Assembly (NCBI RefSeq): GCF_007003975.1
Contig: NZ_VFTC01000014.1
Location: 1-64,000, forward strand
DNA: 64,000 nt
From: Mesorhizobium sp. WSM4306
GTDB taxonomy: Bacteria; Pseudomonadota; Alphaproteobacteria; Rhizobiales; Rhizobiaceae
Direction of reading: 5' to 3'
Shown: positions 16,960 to 25,206 of the stretch, in pieces
Numbering within the stretch: position 1 is the stretch's first letter
How the letters are laid out: every line of letters starts with the position of its first letter
Position numbers and translations under genes: made by a program
The notes under the pieces: model-generated
The model's database searches: none
What the model saw: the letters and a program-made list of their open reading frames with translations, nothing else
What the model was told of the DNA's origin: nothing

Positions 16960-17796
16960 CTACCCTAACTCCAGGGTCGTCACGCCAAATATTCGGCGCG
17001 AGTCGACCTTCGGAGGCGTGCCTTTGTACATGCGGGTGGTGGTGAAGGTCGGCCTGAAACCAATCGCTGCAAGCGCCGTAGTGAAATCGATATTGTCGGC
17101 TGGAACGTCGATATGCAGGTCGCCGCCTTCGCATGCACAAGCCAGACCGCCCAACAGTTGCATCGCGGTCTCGGTGTCGTCGGCAAACAGCGGGCCGATC
17201 TTGTAACCCGAACGGCAGCGACGAGCCACGGCGTAACCAATAGTACCGAGTGAACTGATCGCGGCGAACCCGACATGCGGTGGCTGCGACCAACGGTGCA
17301 GGAAGGCTCGCCGAGGTGCGGGGAAGCAGTGGGCGTCATAGGCGATGATGTCGGGCACGAGTTGCGTGGTTATCATGCGCACCCCTTCGCTTCGGACGGG
17401 CGGGGTTGCGGTACGGCCGCTGAAGCGAATGGTTTCGTAAGCTGGCCTGAATCCCTTACGCCGATAGTTGGCCAACTGTGCTGCGACGCCGTCGAGGCCG
17501 ACTGTTCGGCCGGCCAGCCTGGCCATGCCGACGCTCCACACCGCTTTGCCGTGGCCTTGGCCGCGCATATCTGGTCGGCAGATGTAGAGACCGATGAAAC
17601 CGAAATTGCCGCCATAGGCGACAGCCGAGATGGCTGCGACCAACTCGTTGCCGACAAAGGCGCCGATGAAGCCTTCAGGGTCGGTTGGCTGAAACGCGGC
17701 GGCATCGTCGAGGCCGGGGTTCCAGCCTTCGGCGGCCGCCCAGTCGATTAGAACGGCCAGTTCTTGCAGCGACAGCGCACGGATGGTCGGCTTCAT
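16960..17796 (-). CDS. GNAT-family N-acetyltransferase (two-domain)
   Basis: 278-residue acetyl-CoA-dependent transferase. Residues about 3-125 form a standard GNAT domain with motif A (GLYICRPDMRGQGHGKAVWSVG). The second half, about 130-278, looks like the degenerate GNAT-like C-terminal domain found in YitI-type proteins (IGYAVARRCRSGYKIGPLFADD). It is the last gene of the transporter operon and starts 3 bp after the racemase, which suggests it acetylates the imported amine or its product. That link is inferred from context only. Confidence 0.82.
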   Translation of the reverse strand: MKPTIRALSLQELAVLIDWAAAEGWNPGLDDAAAFQPTDPEGFIGAFVGNELVAAISAVAYGGNFGFIGLYICRPDMRGQGHGKAVWSVGMARLAGRTVGLDGVAAQLANYRRKGFRPAYETIRFSGRTATPPVRSEGVRMITTQLVPDIIAYDAHCFPAPRRAFLHRWSQPPHVGFAAISSLGTIGYAVARRCRSGYKIGPLFADDTETAMQLLGGLACACEGGDLHIDVPADNIDFTTALAAIGFRPTFTTTRMYKGTPPKVDSRRIFGVTTLELG

Positions 17797-17799
17797 GGC

Positions 17800-18552
17800 T
17801 CACTCCGCGGCGATAGTTCCGGGCGAGAAGGATTTCAGCACGCCGCGATAGGACTTGGCCAGCGGGCTGGCATAGGCACCGCGCTTCGAGGTCGACAGCC
17901 CCAATGCGATCAGCGCCTCGGCCTGCTTGACCGCCGCGCCGACGCCGTCGATGACCGGCAGGTCGAACTCCTCCTGCAACTGGTGGGCCAGGTCGGCCAT
18001 GCCGGCGCAGCCGAGCACGATGGCTTCGGCCCGGTCTTCGTCGATAGCGCGGGCGATCTCGGCGCGCAGTTTCTCGACGGCGCCGGATGTAGTGTCTTCA
18101 AGGGAAAGCACGGGAATGTCAGCGGCGCGCACGCGGGCACGCCCGGCCATGCCGTAGCGTTGCACCAGGCCCTCGACAGGTACACGCGAGCGTTCGGTGG
18201 TCGTTACGACGGTGAAGCGCTGGGCAATGTAGGAGGCGACACTGAGTGCGGCCTCACAGATGCCGATGATCGGAATGGAGGCCATGGCGCGTGCCGCGTC
18301 CAGGCCGGTATCGTCGAAGCAGGCGATGATGGCGGCCTGCGCCCCGGCACGTTCGCCGGCGGCGATCTCCATCAAAAGGCCGGGCACGGCCAATGCCTCG
18401 TCATAATAGCCCTCGATCGAGGCCGGACCCATGGCGGAGGTGACAGCGATCACCTCGGTCCAGGCGCCGGCGACGGCTCGCGCCGCTACTGCGATCGTGT
18501 GGGTCATGCTCGCCGTCGTGTTGGGGTTCACCACCAGTATCTGCACGATCAC
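17800..18552 (-). CDS. Asp/Glu/hydantoin racemase-family protein
   Basis: 250-residue cofactor-independent racemase of the two-cysteine superfamily. Motifs are LVVNPNTTASMT at the N-terminus, the first catalytic cysteine Cys78 in AIIACFDDTG and the second, Cys182, in AIVLGCAGMADL. The NPNTT start and spacing fit hydantoin or allantoin racemases better than Asp/Glu racemases. Its start overlaps the stop of the upstream permease by 4 bp, indicating translational coupling. The transporter therefore probably brings in the racemase substrate, such as a 5-substituted hydantoin or amino-acid derivative. Confidence 0.85.
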   Translation of the reverse strand: MIVQILVVNPNTTASMTHTIAVAARAVAGAWTEVIAVTSAMGPASIEGYYDEALAVPGLLMEIAAGERAGAQAAIIACFDDTGLDAARAMASIPIIGICEAALSVASYIAQRFTVVTTTERSRVPVEGLVQRYGMAGRARVRAADIPVLSLEDTTSGAVEKLRAEIARAIDEDRAEAIVLGCAGMADLAHQLQEEFDLPVIDGVGAAVKQAEALIALGLSTSKRGAYASPLAKSYRGVLKSFSPGTIAAE

Positions 18553-19367
18553 GTTCTCGCCCGGCGGCGGCCGACATAGAGGATGGCGCCCAGCGTCGCT
18601 AAGATCACCAGGAAGGAGAACACGGTGGTCACCGTGCCAAGCGCGTAGAGCACCGGCGTCGTGACATTGGTGGTCATGCCGTAGATTTCGAGCGGCAGCG
18701 TGTTGAAGGTGCCCGACGTCATCAGCGTGCGGGCGAACTCGTCATAGGACAGCGTGAAGCCGAACAGGCCGACGCCGATCAGGCTCGGCGCGATCATCGG
18801 CAGCACGACATGGGCGAAGGTCTGCCAGGAGGTGGCGCCCAGGTCGCGCGCGGCTTCCTCGTAGGCCGGCGAGAAGCGGTTGAAGACGGCAAACATGATG
18901 AGCACGCCGAAGGGCAAGGTCCAGGTCAGGTGCGCGCCGAAGGCTGATGTGTACCAGGCCGGGCGGAAGCCGACCTGCTGGAAGACGACGCCGATGCCCA
19001 ACGAAATGATGATCGAGGGAACGACGAGGCTGGCGACCGCCAGGTAGAACAGCGCGGTGGCGCCGCGAAATTTTTGCCGGAAAGCGAGTCCCGCCAACAA
19101 CGACACCACGACGGTGACGATCATTACCATCAGGCCGAGCACGAGCGAGCGCTTGAAGCTGCCGCCGAAATCGCCGACCGCCTGGCGCTCGAACAGATTG
19201 GCGAACCAGTGCAGCGACACGCCATTGAGCGGGAAGGTGAGGCCGCCGGTCTCGCCCTGGAAGGAGAGGATCAGGATCGCCGACAGTGGGCCATAGAGGA
19301 ACAGGACGAACAGAGTGAAGAAAGCTGCCAGCACGTAAAATTCGAGGGTGCGTTTTTCGTGGCTCAC
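18549..19367 (-). CDS. ABC transporter permease (PotC-like)
   Basis: 272-residue inner-membrane permease of the spermidine/putrescine type. It has six predicted helices and the cytoplasmic EAA loop EEAARDLGATSWQTFAHVVLPM, which docks with the ATPase. It begins 1 bp after the partner permease stop and runs into the racemase gene by 4 bp. With the partner permease, the Tat-exported binding protein and the ATPase it forms a complete importer. Confidence 0.9.
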   Translation of the reverse strand: MSHEKRTLEFYVLAAFFTLFVLFLYGPLSAILILSFQGETGGLTFPLNGVSLHWFANLFERQAVGDFGGSFKRSLVLGLMVMIVTVVVSLLAGLAFRQKFRGATALFYLAVASLVVPSIIISLGIGVVFQQVGFRPAWYTSAFGAHLTWTLPFGVLIMFAVFNRFSPAYEEAARDLGATSWQTFAHVVLPMIAPSLIGVGLFGFTLSYDEFARTLMTSGTFNTLPLEIYGMTTNVTTPVLYALGTVTTVFSFLVILATLGAILYVGRRRART

Positions 19368-19368
19368 C

Positions 19369-20280
19369 TCAAAGCTCCCGGCGGATATCGACGATGCGCA
19401 GGATGCCGGCGACCATCAAAAGCACCAACACCAGCAGAACCACCGCATTGGCGGCGGCGGCCGGATATTGCAGCAGCGACATCTGGTTCTTCATCATCAG
19501 CGCCACCGAAGCGCTCTGTCCGCCCGACATCACCTGCACAGTGGAGAAATCAGCCATCACCAGTGTGACGACGAAGATGGTGCCGATCGCCATGCCGGGC
19601 TTGGCCAGCGGGATGACGACGTTCCACAACACCTGCCAGCCGGACGCGCCGGCATCCCGCGCGGCCTCGAACAGCGAACGATCGATCCGCATCAGGGTGT
19701 TGAAGATCGGCGTCACCATGAACAGCGTGTAGAGATGCACCATGGCCAGCACGACGGCGAATTCGGAATAGAGCAGCCATTCGATCGGCTTCGGCACCAG
19801 CCCCATATGCACCAGCGTCGAATTGATCAGGCCGTTGCGGCCAAGAACCGGGATCCACGAGATCATGCGGATGATGTTGGAGGTCAGGAACGGTACGGTG
19901 CAAACCAGGAACAGCACCATCTGCATGGCCGTGGTGCGGATGTGGAAGGCAAGGAAATAAGCCACCCAGAAGCCGATGAACAAGGTCAGCGCCCACACGA
20001 TGGCAGCGAATTTGATGGTGTTGAGATAAGTCTTCCAGGTCACCCAGGAGCCAAGCACGTCGGAATAGTTCGTCGTCAGGAAATCCGGATACATGGCGGC
20101 GAAGTCGTAATCCCAGAAGGATACGACGACGATCATGATGATGGGCAAAAGCAGGAACGCACCGAGGATGAGCGCCAGCGGTGCCGACTGCAGATAGGGC
20201 GTGACGGCACTGAGTGACAAACGGCCGCGCTTGCTGGGTGCGGCGGCGGCGATGGCGGGGCGTTCGAGCGCGACTGTCAT
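19369..20280 (-). CDS. ABC transporter permease (PotB-like)
   Basis: 303-residue permease with about six helices and the EAA-loop sequence FEAARDAGASGWQVLWNVVIPL. The ATG at 20280 (MTVALERPAI) is the sensible start, because a longer frame to 20415 would run into the palindromic repeat upstream. It is separated from the binding-protein gene by that repeat (20324-20471), which may lower expression of distal genes relative to the binding protein. Confidence 0.9.
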   Translation of the reverse strand: MTVALERPAIAAAAPSKRGRLSLSAVTPYLQSAPLALILGAFLLLPIIMIVVVSFWDYDFAAMYPDFLTTNYSDVLGSWVTWKTYLNTIKFAAIVWALTLFIGFWVAYFLAFHIRTTAMQMVLFLVCTVPFLTSNIIRMISWIPVLGRNGLINSTLVHMGLVPKPIEWLLYSEFAVVLAMVHLYTLFMVTPIFNTLMRIDRSLFEAARDAGASGWQVLWNVVIPLAKPGMAIGTIFVVTLVMADFSTVQVMSGGQSASVALMMKNQMSLLQYPAAAANAVVLLVLVLLMVAGILRIVDIRREL

Positions 20281-20323
20281 CAATGCTCCCGGTGCAGGTT
20301 CGCGGTGGGGCGGGACGGCCTTT

Positions 20324-20471
20324 CCTTCTCCCCTTGTGGGAGAAGGTGGCCTCACGAAGTGAGGTCGGATGAGGGGTGTTCCAGGGAAAGCCAACGTCTC
20401 ACTCCGCTGGAACACCCCTCATCCGTCTCGGCGCTGCGCGCCGATCCACCTTCTCCCACAAGGGGAGAAGG
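20324..20471. repeat. RIME-like intergenic mosaic palindrome, family B
   Basis: Long inverted element starting CCTTCTCCCCTTGTGGGAGA and ending with its complement (TCTCCCACAAGGGGAGAAGG). Inner arms are GGATGAGGGGTGTT / AACACCCCTCATCC, with smaller hairpins (CCTCACGAAGTGAGG, CGGCGCTGCGCGCCG). It matches the style of rhizobial intergenic mosaic elements and lies inside the transporter operon between binding protein and permease. Confidence 0.85.
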
Positions 20472-20491
20472 CGGCGGCGCGGGCTGTTCCC

Positions 20492-21781
20492 TTACGCCGC
20501 AATAAACTCGTTCCAGCGCTTCACCATGTAGCGGTCCTCGTCCATGACCGAGTTCCAGCAGGCGACCTTGCCCATGCGTTCCTCGAAGGAGCCGCCGTCG
20601 CGCACGGCGCCGGCCTTTTCCATGACGGTGCCGTCGGGCGCCTTGATCTCGCCCTTGGCCGGCTTGCCCTCGATCCAGTAGCCCCATTCGTCGTCGGACA
20701 TGAACTTCTTGGCCGAGACCATGTTGGCGGAATAGTAGCCCTGGCGGTTGAGATAGCCGCCGACCCAGCCCGACGTGTACCAGTTGATGTATTCGTAGGC
20801 CGCGTCGAGCTCGGCGCCTTTGAGATGGGCGGCAAGGCCAAGGCCGCCGCCCCAGGAGCGGTAGCCTTCCTTGAGCGGCTGGAAGCGGCAGGCGATGCCC
20901 TTGGAGCGCACGGCAGCGACGGCCGGTGACCACATGGACTGGATGACCACTTCGCCCGATGCCATCAGGTTGACACTCTCGTCGAACGACTTCCAGAAGG
21001 CGCGGAACTGGCCGGCCTGCTTGGCTTTGATCAGGAAGTCGATCGTCTTGTCGATCTCTTCCTTGGTCATGTTGCCCTTGTCGGCATATTTGATGTTGCC
21101 GGTGGCCTCCATGATCATGGCCGCATCCATGATGCCGATGGACGGGATGTTGAGGATCGCGGTCTTGCCCTTGAACGCCGGGTCCATGATGTCGGCCCAG
21201 GTGGTGATGTCGCGGCCGACGAGGTCAGGGCGGATGCCCAGCGTGTCGGCGTTATAGATCGTCGGCACCATGGTGAACCAGTTGGTGGGGGCCTTGGCGA
21301 AGGTCTTTGAGTCCTGCGCCTCCACATAGCCGACCGTGTGCGGCGCGGTGCCCTGGGCAATGACGCTGTCGGGGGTCAGTTTGCCGGTTTTGAACAGCGG
21401 CACCAGCTCGTCGTAATATTTCAGCTTGCTGACATCCATCGGCTGCAGCACGCCGCTCGGGAACACCTTCTTGCAGATCCAGTATTCGATGTCGGCTATG
21501 TCGTAGCTGTCGGGTTGGGTCACGGCGCGCTGGGCGGCGGCGTCCGAATCGGTCGCCGTCATCTCAAGCGTGATGCCGAGGTCGGCCTTGCACTTGTCGG
21601 CGATGGCGTTGAGGTTCGAGACGCCGGTGCCGAACTGGCGCAGCGTGATGTTGGACTGCGCCCAGATGGTCGGGAAGCCGGTGATGACGCCGGAGCCGGC
21701 GGCAAGGCCGACGGCGGCGGCGCCCGTCTTGAGCAGCGAGCGGCGCGAAATGCCAGTCTTGGTTTGCGGTGTGTTTGTCAT
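20492..21781 (-). CDS. ABC transporter substrate-binding protein (PotD-like, Tat-exported)
   Basis: 429-residue periplasmic solute-binding protein. The N-terminus carries a twin-arginine signal (SRRSLLKTGAAAVGLAAGSG) cleaved near IWAQSN. The mature domain has the extracellular binding-protein family 1/PotD style, for example QPDSYDIADIEYW, ILNIPSIGIMDAAMIM and YEYINWYTSGWVGGYLNRQG. The ATG at 21781 has AGGGGAA upstream; a longer frame to 21883 overlaps the ATPase gene. Polyamine or opine-like cations are the usual ligands of this subfamily. The operon partner racemase points to a less ordinary substrate. Confidence 0.9.
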   Translation of the reverse strand: MTNTPQTKTGISRRSLLKTGAAAVGLAAGSGVITGFPTIWAQSNITLRQFGTGVSNLNAIADKCKADLGITLEMTATDSDAAAQRAVTQPDSYDIADIEYWICKKVFPSGVLQPMDVSKLKYYDELVPLFKTGKLTPDSVIAQGTAPHTVGYVEAQDSKTFAKAPTNWFTMVPTIYNADTLGIRPDLVGRDITTWADIMDPAFKGKTAILNIPSIGIMDAAMIMEATGNIKYADKGNMTKEEIDKTIDFLIKAKQAGQFRAFWKSFDESVNLMASGEVVIQSMWSPAVAAVRSKGIACRFQPLKEGYRSWGGGLGLAAHLKGAELDAAYEYINWYTSGWVGGYLNRQGYYSANMVSAKKFMSDDEWGYWIEGKPAKGEIKAPDGTVMEKAGAVRDGGSFEERMGKVACWNSVMDEDRYMVKRWNEFIAA

Positions 21782-21815
21782 GCTTATTCCCCTGTTTTGT
21801 TTTGCTTCGTTGAAT

Positions 21816-22904
21816 TCATGAATGAAGGCGCCCGAGGACGATGGCGTCTTCGGAATCCCAGGCGAGCGGTACGGCGTCGCCAATGGCGACGGGTTTGGCG
21901 AAGAAGTCGGAATCGTCGACGATGACCGTGAAATCGTCGATGCCGGCGCCGGCCACCGACAGCTTCACCGTGGCGCCGCGATATTCGATGTTGGAGACGA
22001 TGCCGGTGAAGCCGAGGCCGGGCGAGGGTGACTCGCCGATGCGCACATGGTCGGTGCGGATCGCGATTTCGATCGAGGCTCCCGCTTCCTGGCCTTGTCC
22101 GCAGGCAGCGAGCGAGCCGCCGCCATTGACGTCGAAAACGACCATGCCGTCGCGTGCGCCGGTGACCCGGCCGGATATGACATTGTGGTCGCCCATGAAG
22201 CGCGCGACGAAGGCGGTGGCCGGGCGTTCGAACACATCGCGTGGGGGTGCCGCCTGTTCGATGCGGCCGTCATTCATCACCACGATCAGGTCCGCCAAGG
22301 CCATGGCCTCCTCCTGGCTGTGGGTGACGTGGACGAAAGTGATGCCGAGCGAGGTCTGCAATTTCTTCAGTTCGGCGCGCATGCGTATCTTCAGGAACGG
22401 GTCGAGCGCCGACAGCGGCTCGTCGAGCAGCAGCGCCTCAGGGTCGGTGATCAGTGCGCGGGCGAGTGCGACGCGCTGTTGCTGGCCGCCGGAAAGCTGC
22501 GCGGGGCGGCGCGTCGCATAGGCCTCCATCTGCATCAGCTTGAGCATGTCGAGCGCCTTGGCGCGGCGCCTTTCCTTGTCGACCCCCTTCATCTTCAGGC
22601 TGAAGGCGACATTGTCGATGAGGTCGAGATGCGGGAATAGCGCATAGGACTGGAACATCATCGCCGTGCCCCGCTTGGCGGGCGGCAGATCGGTGACGAC
22701 TGTGTTGCCAAGCCGGACATCGCCCGACGAAATGCTCTCGTGGCCGGCGATCATACGCAGCGTCGAGGTCTTGCCGCAGCCCGAGGGGCCCAGCAGGCAG
22801 CAATAGGTGCCCGCCGGTATTTTCAGGCTGATGGCCTCGACGGCAGTCGTCATTCCGTAGACTTTCGAAACGGACACGATGTCGATCTCGGCGGCTTTGG
22901 ACAT
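21816..22904 (-). CDS. ABC transporter ATP-binding protein (PotA-like)
   Basis: 362-residue ATPase. Walker A is LGPSGCGKTS, the signature RPAQLSGGQQQRVALARAL, Walker B ALLLDEPLSALDP, and the H-loop HVTHSQEEAM. A C-terminal TOBE-type regulatory domain follows (about 240-362). It is the first gene of the operon ATPase-binding protein-permease-permease-racemase-GNAT and faces the GntR regulator across a 264-bp intergenic region containing a palindromic operator candidate. Confidence 0.93.
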   Translation of the reverse strand: MSKAAEIDIVSVSKVYGMTTAVEAISLKIPAGTYCCLLGPSGCGKTSTLRMIAGHESISSGDVRLGNTVVTDLPPAKRGTAMMFQSYALFPHLDLIDNVAFSLKMKGVDKERRRAKALDMLKLMQMEAYATRRPAQLSGGQQQRVALARALITDPEALLLDEPLSALDPFLKIRMRAELKKLQTSLGITFVHVTHSQEEAMALADLIVVMNDGRIEQAAPPRDVFERPATAFVARFMGDHNVISGRVTGARDGMVVFDVNGGGSLAACGQGQEAGASIEIAIRTDHVRIGESPSPGLGFTGIVSNIEYRGATVKLSVAGAGIDDFTVIVDDSDFFAKPVAIGDAVPLAWDSEDAIVLGRLHS

Positions 22905-23029
22905 TCAGACTTCCCTGTTTGGTCGCATTAACCAAAGCATCATGCGTGCCAATTTCGCGGTTAACCGCCAAGCGGTTGAATTGTCTGAAAAATCAGGCTT
23001 CGGCAGCGCTGCCTATCCGGCGAGCTTCC

Positions 23030-23074
23030 TTGTGCATTGCACAAATTTTGGGCGATTGTGCGCGATTTGCACAA
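23030..23074. promoter_or_regulatory. Candidate GntR/FCD operator between the transporter operon and its regulator
   Basis: TTGTGCATTGCACAA (23030-23044) is a perfect 15-bp palindrome with TTGT/ACAA ends. TTGTGC (23056-23061) with GCACAA (23069-23074) forms a second, wider copy of the same half-sites 11 bp later. GntR/FCD proteins commonly bind TnGT...ACnA palindromes. Position between the divergent genes supports autoregulation and operon control. Confidence 0.65.
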
Positions 23075-23168
23075 GAATCGTATGCAATCTTTTTTAGCTT
23101 CGTGTCCACATTGCCTCTCGTGCGCAGACGACGAGTCGCGCTAGAAGGGGGCGGGAACCATCATCGCC

Positions 23169-23882
23169 ATGAACATTGCCGACCAGATCTATTCCGCAGC
23201 CGACAGCGCCAATCAGGATCGCGCCCAGGCGATCCGCGACAATCTGCGCGACGCCATCGTCGACCGGCGGCTGGCGCCAGGTACCAAGCTGTCGGAAGGC
23301 GAGGTCGGCACGCTGTTCGACGTCTCGCGCACCGTCGCGCGCGCGGCGCTGCAGATGCTGTCCTTCGAGGGGTTGGTGCGTACCGAGCGCAACCGTGGCG
23401 CCTTCGTTGCCAACCCGTCGCCCGAGGAAGCACGCCAGGTGTTCGCCTCGCGCCGGCTGATCGAGCCGGGCATCGCGATCGCTGCTTGCGGGCGGGTCAC
23501 AGCCGCCGATGTCGCCGCGTTCCGTGCGCAACTCGACGAGGAAGGCCGCTTCATCGCCGAGCGCGGCCCGACCGCGAGGCGGTCCGAAATCAAGGCATCG
23601 GGCGATTTCCATCTGCTGCTCGCCTCAGTCGCCGGCAATGCCATCCTGCAGCGCTTCATGGAGGAACTGGTGGCGCGTTCGTCCCTGGTCATCGCCCTTT
23701 ACGGACGGTCTGGCGTTTCGGCCTGCGGGCATAGCGAGCATACGGAAATTGTCGGCGCGCTGGAGAGGAGCGACTCCGGCTTGGCAAGCCGACTGATGCT
23801 GCACCATATCGACCACATAGAAGCAGATCTCGACCTGCGAGTCAGGGCCGGTCCCGCGCTCCGCGAAGCTCTCAATTTTTGA
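23169..23882 (+). CDS. GntR-family (FCD) transcriptional regulator
   Basis: 237-residue regulator. The winged helix-turn-helix spans residues about 17-82 (IRDNLRDAIVDRRLAPGTKL, GTLFDVSRTVARAALQML, RTERNRGAFVANPS). The all-helical FCD ligand domain follows (about 90-225) with metal/ligand residues in ASGDFHLLLASVAGN and HSEHTEIVGALE. The conserved HxxxH arrangement fits binding of a carboxylate effector through a metal ion. It is divergent from the transporter-racemase operon and is probably its repressor. Confidence 0.9.
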   Translation: MNIADQIYSAADSANQDRAQAIRDNLRDAIVDRRLAPGTKLSEGEVGTLFDVSRTVARAALQMLSFEGLVRTERNRGAFVANPSPEEARQVFASRRLIEPGIAIAACGRVTAADVAAFRAQLDEEGRFIAERGPTARRSEIKASGDFHLLLASVAGNAILQRFMEELVARSSLVIALYGRSGVSACGHSEHTEIVGALERSDSGLASRLMLHHIDHIEADLDLRVRAGPALREALNF

Positions 23883-23884
23883 CG

Positions 23885-25114
23885 CTAGTTTTCGTCGTCC
23901 GTGGAAGTGGGCGCTGCCTGTCCGGCCGCCTTGCGGCGTAGCATCTTGGTCAACTTCCAGATCGTCGGGCTGTTCTTGATGAAGGCTTTCGCCCGCGCGC
24001 CTTCCCGCAGCCCCGACGCGAGGGCGCGTCCCCTCAGTGTCAAGGGCGCCAGCACCTCGAAATGCTGGGTCTCGATATCGCACCAGAGGCGCTTGTAGGG
24101 CTCGTCGCCGACCGAGAAATCATAGACTTCGAAACCCGTCTCGCAGGCTTCCTGGATGTTGTCGAAGAACAGGAAGTCGCCGGGGCTGGTGTGGCCGAGA
24201 TCGTCCTCGGCAATGGCTCCGAATTCGCAGATCAGGCGTTTTCCCGAACGGCTCGAGCCGGTGATGGCGCGCAGCTTGCCGGCGACCTCAAGCCCATGCA
24301 GCACGAAGGCCGGTTTCTCCTCGGCCAGCGCGCCGGCGAACAGGGTGCGGAAGAAAGCACGCACCTCCGGTTCGCCGAAGACATTGGCGATGCCCATCTT
24401 GGCGAAGCGGAACTCCTTCATCTCGAAGAAAGCAGCGAGCAGCCTGTCCACCTCATCCGGTGTCCGCGCTTCGATGCGGCGATGACTGCCGACAGCCTCG
24501 AACTTGCGCGTTTGCGAACGGTGCTTCTTGCGCTTGCGCTTGCCGCTCGCGCGGGAGAGCAAAGCATCGAAACCACCATCGAGGTCGACGGCGAGCGACA
24601 AATTGGGGCTGGGGAAATGCGCGAATGCCGCCAACGGATTGGCAATGCCATCGAGGTCGGGCAGCAGCCTTTCCAGCGCAATGAGGTCGATGTCGGGACG
24701 CGCCTTGCCGATCGCCGTCACCAGCCTGCGGATCGCCCCGGCATCAGTCTTTGCCAGCCAGGCTTCATCGGCGGCGGCGAAATTGCCGTTGGCATGACGT
24801 CCGCCCATGAAGCGGGCGACGCGGAATGGACCAGTTCGCGTGATTTCCAGTGCCAGCGAGAAGACCGGCCGGTCCTCGATTTTCAGCGTGGCGACGACGG
24901 CATCCGGATTGGCTTGCGCTGTCCATGCACGGGCCCAGGCGACGCTCTGCGCCGGCGCAAACAGCGCGGAACGGCAGAATTCGCCGTAAGAGGCGAGCGC
25001 GGCAGCGTCGGCGACCGACACCGACAGGCTGGTCCGGTCGGCAGCCATTGCGCGCGCGGACGCCTTGCTTGCGGCGAGCCGATTGCCGTCAAATGACGCG
25101 GTGGCGTCAACCAT
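23885..25114 (-). CDS. CelD/BcsL-like GNAT acetyltransferase
   Basis: 409-residue protein of the FemAB/CelD acyltransferase group (acetyltransferase_6 fold), found in rhizobial cellulose and polysaccharide loci. The central GNAT-like core is at about 190-350. It includes a very basic segment (SGKRKRKKHRSQTRKFEA), FHLHGLEVAGKLRAI-type motif A strands (FVLHGLEVAGKLRAI) and GHTSPGDFLFFDNIQEAC, then YDFSVGDEPYKRLWCD. There is no signal or membrane helix. It lies convergent with GntR and divergent from a polysaccharide deacetylase, so a role in envelope glycan modification is plausible but unproven. Confidence 0.8.
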   Translation of the reverse strand: MVDATASFDGNRLAASKASARAMAADRTSLSVSVADAAALASYGEFCRSALFAPAQSVAWARAWTAQANPDAVVATLKIEDRPVFSLALEITRTGPFRVARFMGGRHANGNFAAADEAWLAKTDAGAIRRLVTAIGKARPDIDLIALERLLPDLDGIANPLAAFAHFPSPNLSLAVDLDGGFDALLSRASGKRKRKKHRSQTRKFEAVGSHRRIEARTPDEVDRLLAAFFEMKEFRFAKMGIANVFGEPEVRAFFRTLFAGALAEEKPAFVLHGLEVAGKLRAITGSSRSGKRLICEFGAIAEDDLGHTSPGDFLFFDNIQEACETGFEVYDFSVGDEPYKRLWCDIETQHFEVLAPLTLRGRALASGLREGARAKAFIKNSPTIWKLTKMLRRKAAGQAAPTSTDDEN

Positions 25115-25206
25115 ACCTCAATCCTTAAGGCGTATTCGTCGCGATCAGGGAGTTCGCGTCGGTGCGTTCCGTGCTTGGATTGAGCCTAGGCGCAAAAGGT
25201 GAATGA

